Shown here piece after piece: positions 13,358 to 16,235 of a stretch of DNA of 16,235 nt (position 1 is the stretch's first letter; each line of letters opens with the position of its first letter). The notes beneath the pieces are model-generated. The model did no database searches, was not told where the DNA came from, and saw only the letters and a list, made by a program, of their open reading frames with translations. The stretch is from positions 1 to 16,235 of the forward strand of contig CALJPB010000276.1 of NCBI GenBank assembly GCA_937981305.1. The letters are read 5' to 3'. Source of the DNA: an uncultured Selenomonas sp. Its GTDB lineage: Bacteria; Bacillota; Negativicutes; Selenomonadales; Selenomonadaceae. Both the position numbers and the translations under genes were made by a program.

Positions 13358-14266
13358 ATGACAGACAAGGAATGGATGCAGCTTGAACTGAACCGCATGG
13401 TAAAGGCTGAGGGTGGCAGTGTCAGCGTCGAACGCATGACCGAGATCGTTTCGGAGCTGAATCAGCGACTGCGTGAGAATCCGAATCTGCCGCGTGAGGT
13501 GAATACGCTCACAGCGGACGAACTGATCGCACGCGCACGGAAAAAGACCGGGGATGAACGCTATCGCATCATCAAGCGTGTCCTGCGCATGGAGCCGGAC
13601 AACATCACCGCAGCCTGTATGCAGATTGAATATCTCGCCAAGAATGCCGATGACCGCATCCACCACTACGAGGATCTGACGCGCAAGGCGACGGCGCAGC
13701 TCGAAGCAAAGGGCGTGTTCTCGGAGGAGAATATCGGCAAATTCTGGTCGATGCCTGCGACGAAGCCCTATATGTTTCTGCGCCTGTCCTATCTCGAGTC
13801 GCTGATTGCAGCGCGCAAGCTGCGCCTCGCGGCAAAGGAGTGCGAGGAGATGCTGCGCCTGTCGGAGCACGATGCTCTTGGACGACGTTATCAGCTCATG
13901 TTCATCTACACGGCGATTGAGGAGGGCGATGCTGCCATTGCCCTCTACCAACGCTATGAGGAAGGCGTGGCGATGATGTATCTGCCTCTGACGATGCTCT
14001 TTTATCGTCTGGGCAAGATGAAGATGGCGCGCAACTTCCTGCATGAGCTCGCCGCCGTCAACGTGGACACCGAGGCGTTCTTTGCACGCGGGGTGGATGG
14101 GGATCTGCCGAAACGTGCGCCGGGACGCTATGCCGGCTCCTTCGCCATCGGCACAATGGAGGAGTTCGGGGAGGCGGTGACGGACAACGGCTTTGCCTTC
14201 ATCGGCATGGAAGCGTTCTTTGCATGGGGGCTGAGTGAGCTGCGCGGCACGCAGGAGAGTACCTGA
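13358..14266 (+). CDS. Tetratricopeptide (ST7-like) protein of unknown function
   Basis: The 302-residue product is helical, with no signal peptide or membrane segment, so it is probably cytoplasmic. Residues 65-120 and 125-215 read as TPR-like helix pairs. The stretch from 124 to 191 (GKFWSMPATKPYMFLRLSY, then EECEEMLRLSEHDALGRRYQL with small differences) matches the ST7-like pattern of bacterial TPR proteins: G-x-F-W, then T-(R/K)-P-Y-M, then E-M-L-x-L-x-x-x-D-x-x-G-x-R-Y-x-L. Such proteins are thought to act as protein-binding scaffolds, and no enzymatic motif was seen. The ATG at 13358 has AAGGAAGG about 8 nt upstream and the gene has its own promoter and terminator-like stem, so it is likely monocistronic. 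The name rests on remembered motifs. Confidence 0.75.
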   Translation: MTDKEWMQLELNRMVKAEGGSVSVERMTEIVSELNQRLRENPNLPREVNTLTADELIARARKKTGDERYRIIKRVLRMEPDNITAACMQIEYLAKNADDRIHHYEDLTRKATAQLEAKGVFSEENIGKFWSMPATKPYMFLRLSYLESLIAARKLRLAAKECEEMLRLSEHDALGRRYQLMFIYTAIEEGDAAIALYQRYEEGVAMMYLPLTMLFYRLGKMKMARNFLHELAAVNVDTEAFFARGVDGDLPKRAPGRYAGSFAIGTMEEFGEAVTDNGFAFIGMEAFFAWGLSELRGTQEST

Positions 14267-14281
14267 TATCTCCTGCGTCCT

Positions 14282-14317
14282 GCGGTACAGAGGAGCTGGG
14301 GGGCTTTTCTGTACCGC
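14282..14317 (+). terminator. Stem-loop after the TPR protein gene
   Basis: GCGGTACAGA (14282-14291) and TCTGTACCGC (14308-14317) are a perfect 10-bp pair with a 16-nt loop. No U run follows, so termination may be partial. The remaining stretch to 14471 shows no convincing promoter; only a 20-codon ATG frame (14340-14402) without a good ribosome site is present. Confidence 0.55.
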
Positions 14318-14471
14318 TGTTCTGCAGCGGGGCAGCGTCATGAAAACTGGGGTTCACATATGCGGCATTGCTGTGATTGATACGATCATGCGGTCGGCTT
14401 GATTGCTACGGTGTCATAGAAATGGGGACATATGCCCTGCAGACAGAGCAGAGCAGATATGGAGGGGACAA

Positions 14472-14990
14472 ATGGGACTCTTTGACGGATTCAAAGGCGG
14501 TGAAGAGACCACCGCCCTGGAGATCAGAAATGCGATTAAGGAAGAACTTGACCGCAACGAATGGAACTATGAGATCAGCGATGAGAGCGAGAAAGATCAC
14601 CAAGAAACGCATTTTTACATGAGGAACGAGCTGGAGAACGACGAACCGGTTACCGCGGTGGTTGTCGTACGCGAGTACGATCACCATGCCGATGGCTTCA
14701 TCAAGATCAAACTCTATGATATAGCCTATCTGGAGGAGTCCGACCGGCGCGCTGCGCTCCTGGCGAAGATCAATGAATGGAACGGCGCATTCCGCTACGT
14801 CAAATTCTGCCTCGACCGCGACCAGGATGTCGTCATCGACATCGACCTGCCGCTCGACCTGCGCAGGGGCGCGTTTCAGCCGGACAGCATCATGGGGATG
14901 GTGGGGGTTGGGATGCGCGTTGTGGAGAACGTTTATGACGATCTGATGGAACTGTGCACGCGTGGACATACACCGCGTCCGCACGAATAA
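14472..14990 (+). CDS. YbjN-like domain protein, copy 1
   Basis: The 172-residue product begins MGLFDGF and is acidic and soluble. Residues 60-85 form hydrophobic beta strands. INEWNGAFRYVKFCLDRD (100-117) followed by VVIDIDLPLDL (120-130) matches the core of YbjN-type proteins (l-N-x-W-N, then r-y-x-k-x-x-l-D, then d-l-d-l). A closing helix follows. YbjN proteins are small, poorly understood, and fold like type III secretion chaperones; E. coli YbjN has been linked to stress and motility regulation. The next gene is a clear paralogue 24 nt downstream, so the pair is one operon. The ATG has GGAGGG 5 nt upstream. The C-terminal CTRGHTPRPHE tail is absent from the second copy. No function is assigned. 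Confidence 0.75.
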   Translation: MGLFDGFKGGEETTALEIRNAIKEELDRNEWNYEISDESEKDHQETHFYMRNELENDEPVTAVVVVREYDHHADGFIKIKLYDIAYLEESDRRAALLAKINEWNGAFRYVKFCLDRDQDVVIDIDLPLDLRRGAFQPDSIMGMVGVGMRVVENVYDDLMELCTRGHTPRPHE

Positions 14991-15014
14991 CACGCACGTT
15001 GAACGGAGGATGCT

Positions 15015-15500
15015 ATGGGACTTTTTGATGGCTTCAGCGGAAGCGACGAAGGGCTCAGGAACAGTGCATTTGAAGCGATCAAGGCGGAACTGGACAAGCA
15101 GGACATGAACTACGGCGAGGACGCGACGGAGGACGGCGAGGAGCAGATCATCCGTATGCGTCAGCAGCTCGACAACGGCAGCGTCGTGAGTATCGCGGTC
15201 GTCGTCACCGAGCACGGTGATACGAACGATTTTATCAAGATCAAGTACTTCGGGCTTGTGCGGCTCGACGAGAACTCGGATGAGAAGTTGTTCCATGAGA
15301 AGCTCAACGAGTGGAACGGGCAGTACCGTTACGTGAAATTTCTTGTCGATGACGAGCGCGACGTGGTTGTGGACATCGACCTGCCGCTCGATCTGCACGT
15401 CGGAGCCTTTCAGGCGGACAGCTTCATGGCGATGGTCGGCGTTGGCTTGCAGGTGCTTGAGGAGGTCTATCCCGCACTGATGAAACTGCGCTGGGCGTGA
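15015..15500 (+). CDS. YbjN-like domain protein, copy 2
   Basis: The 161-residue product is a paralogue of the preceding gene. Both begin MGLFDGF and have AIK-EELD/AELD helices. Both share DGFIKIK/NDFIKIK, the NEWNG motif (98-102 here), RYVKF, the VVVDIDLPLDL-type strand and the GAFQ-DS-M-MVGVG segment. They differ most between residues 30 and 60 and at the C-terminus, which suggests a conserved fold with a divergent surface. The gap after copy 1 is only 24 nt, with a CGGAGG ribosome site. A strong bidirectional terminator follows. Tandem duplication is the simplest origin. The two may form a heterodimer, which is an inference. Confidence 0.75.
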   Translation: MGLFDGFSGSDEGLRNSAFEAIKAELDKQDMNYGEDATEDGEEQIIRMRQQLDNGSVVSIAVVVTEHGDTNDFIKIKYFGLVRLDENSDEKLFHEKLNEWNGQYRYVKFLVDDERDVVVDIDLPLDLHVGAFQADSFMAMVGVGLQVLEEVYPALMKLRWA

Positions 15501-15509
15501 GTTTGACAC

Positions 15510-15545
15510 AAAAGGGGGACTGCACATCGTGCAGTCCCCTCTTTT
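15510..15545. terminator. Bidirectional terminator between convergent genes
   Basis: GGGGACTGCAC (15515-15525) and GTGCAGTCCCC (15529-15539) form a perfect 11-bp stem with a 3-nt loop. TTTT follows on the + strand and AAAA precedes it, which reads as TTTT for the minus-strand gene. It serves the YbjN-like pair and the PilZ gene. Confidence 0.92.
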
Positions 15546-15551
15546 CCATAT

Positions 15552-16235
15552 TCAGCTTCTCTTGGTATGGTCGATCTGCGGGACCTTCAGCCCCTTGCGC
15601 AGATAGCTCTGCTGGAGCTGGTAGATGCTCTGCACGAGCCGCTCCCGCTCCCGCTTCCCGAGGCTGTTTCCGAACGAAATACCGATGTGATAGATCATAC
15701 CGAGTGTCGTCTCAATCGGTGTCGCGCGTCGGATCGTACCCTCGGTCTCAAGCGTGCCGATGTGCGGTAGCTCGGGCACGCGTACGGCAAGCCGCGCATC
15801 GATGATGAGCGGCTCGTCATGGACGAAGCACAGCCCGCCGCCGCTGATGTCGATGAGCGCGACCTCACGGAAGTTCTTGAGACTCCCGTGATCGCCCGGC
15901 AGCTTCACCTCGATGGACATCGGGATGGGAATGCGGACAAAGTCACGCAGCTGGATGCGCTCCGCACGCGCGGGAAGATCCAGATACCAGACCGTATCCG
16001 GCAGCGGCGCGGCAGAGCGGTAGGCGACGGCGAAGTGGTAGACGCAGCCCGCACCTGTCAGATGGCATTGAAAGACATGACCTGTCTCGGGGGTGTTGAT
16101 GTATTTCCCCACGGGAATATCGAGACGAACGGCAAGAACCTCCGCAGGTATGCCCGCCGTCTGCTCCTCCTCGCTGCGTTCAAGCGTTCCGTAGTAGTCG
16201 ATTTCAAGCTCTGCATCTACGATGTGGATGGCAGA
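15552..16235 (-). CDS. PilZ-domain c-di-GMP receptor, YcgR-like (5' end outside window)
   Basis: The minus-strand frame is open to the right edge, so 227 residues are visible and the start is missing. A GTG at 16112 is an internal valine, not a necessary start. The N-terminal part (about 35-95), with V-G-K-Y-I-N-T-P and a Y-L-D-L-P-A-R linker, matches the YcgR N-terminal domain (PF12945 type). The PilZ domain follows with both c-di-GMP signatures: R-x-x-x-R in QLRDFVR (R97 and R101 of the visible fragment) and D-x-S-x-x-G in DISGGG (D129, S131, G134). YcgR proteins bind c-di-GMP and slow or re-bias the flagellar motor. The family fits a flagellated Selenomonas-like host. A role in polysaccharide control is the alternative. 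Confidence 0.9.
   Translation of the reverse strand, partial: SAIHIVDAELEIDYYGTLERSEEEQTAGIPAEVLAVRLDIPVGKYINTPETGHVFQCHLTGAGCVYHFAVAYRSAAPLPDTVWYLDLPARAERIQLRDFVRIPIPMSIEVKLPGDHGSLKNFREVALIDISGGGLCFVHDEPLIIDARLAVRVPELPHIGTLETEGTIRRATPIETTLGMIYHIGISFGNSLGKRERERLVQSIYQLQQSYLRKGLKVPQIDHTKRS

Noticed and set aside
14340..14402. 20-codon ATG frame between the TPR gene and the YbjN-like pair
   Set aside because: No good ribosome site and no recognisable sequence; short frames of this size are expected by chance.
1..16235. CRISPR array, insertion sequence, integrase, tRNA or rRNA
   Set aside because: None seen; gene order and composition are uniform and look like core chromosome.

Overview
The window looks like chromosome of a propionate-forming, diderm member of the Negativicutes, most likely Selenomonas or a close relative. 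This is an inference from gene content, not a database match. The pointers are a complete succinate-to-propionate gene cluster with a split methylmalonyl-CoA mutase and Veillonella-type methylmalonyl-CoA decarboxylase genes, a Firmicute-type Rex regulator, an O-antigen ligase-like protein (diderm envelope), a YcgR-type PilZ protein (motility) and a fairly high G+C content with GC-rich third codon positions. No mobile element, CRISPR array, tRNA or rRNA was seen.

Layout. (1) 1-1158: the C-terminal end of an O-antigen ligase/polymerase, then rex only 2 nt downstream, closed by a strong terminator. (2) 1160-1324: a 5' leader with a perfect TATAAT box, a perfect 6+6 palindrome and several potential RNA stems. 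(3) 1325-8809: one long operon on the + strand, in the order CoA transferase, mutase catalytic subunit, mutase B12 subunit, meaB, epimerase, mmdA, a 45-codon mmdE-like gene and the biotin carrier mmdC, closed by a textbook terminator at 8831-8857. (4) 8858-12468: a Cof-type HAD phosphatase, a PHP-family histidinol-phosphatase, a secreted protein of unknown function and metA. A strong promoter starts this run, and it overlaps the end of the preceding terminator. (5) 12553-13291: a second secreted unknown with a lysine-rich tail. (6) 13316-14317: an ST7-like TPR protein. (7) 14472-15545: two tandem YbjN-like paralogues and a bidirectional terminator. (8) 15552 to the right edge, minus strand: a PilZ/YcgR-like c-di-GMP receptor that runs off the window.

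How the central operon works. The CoA transferase moves CoA from propionyl-CoA to succinate, which releases propionate. The B12 mutase, serviced by MeaB, converts succinyl-CoA to (R)-methylmalonyl-CoA. The epimerase gives the (S)-isomer. MmdA with the biotin carrier removes the carboxyl group and regenerates propionyl-CoA. The membrane beta subunit (mmdB) and the delta anchor (mmdD) of the sodium-pumping decarboxylase are not in the operon. Either they lie elsewhere, or the alpha/epsilon/biotin set works as a soluble transcarboxylase. Rex, which senses NADH/NAD+, lies directly upstream and is a plausible but unproven regulator.

The less-explained parts are the operon leader (palindrome plus stems), a series of strong stem-loops placed at gene junctions inside the operon, the two secreted unknowns flanking metA, and the tandem YbjN-like pair.
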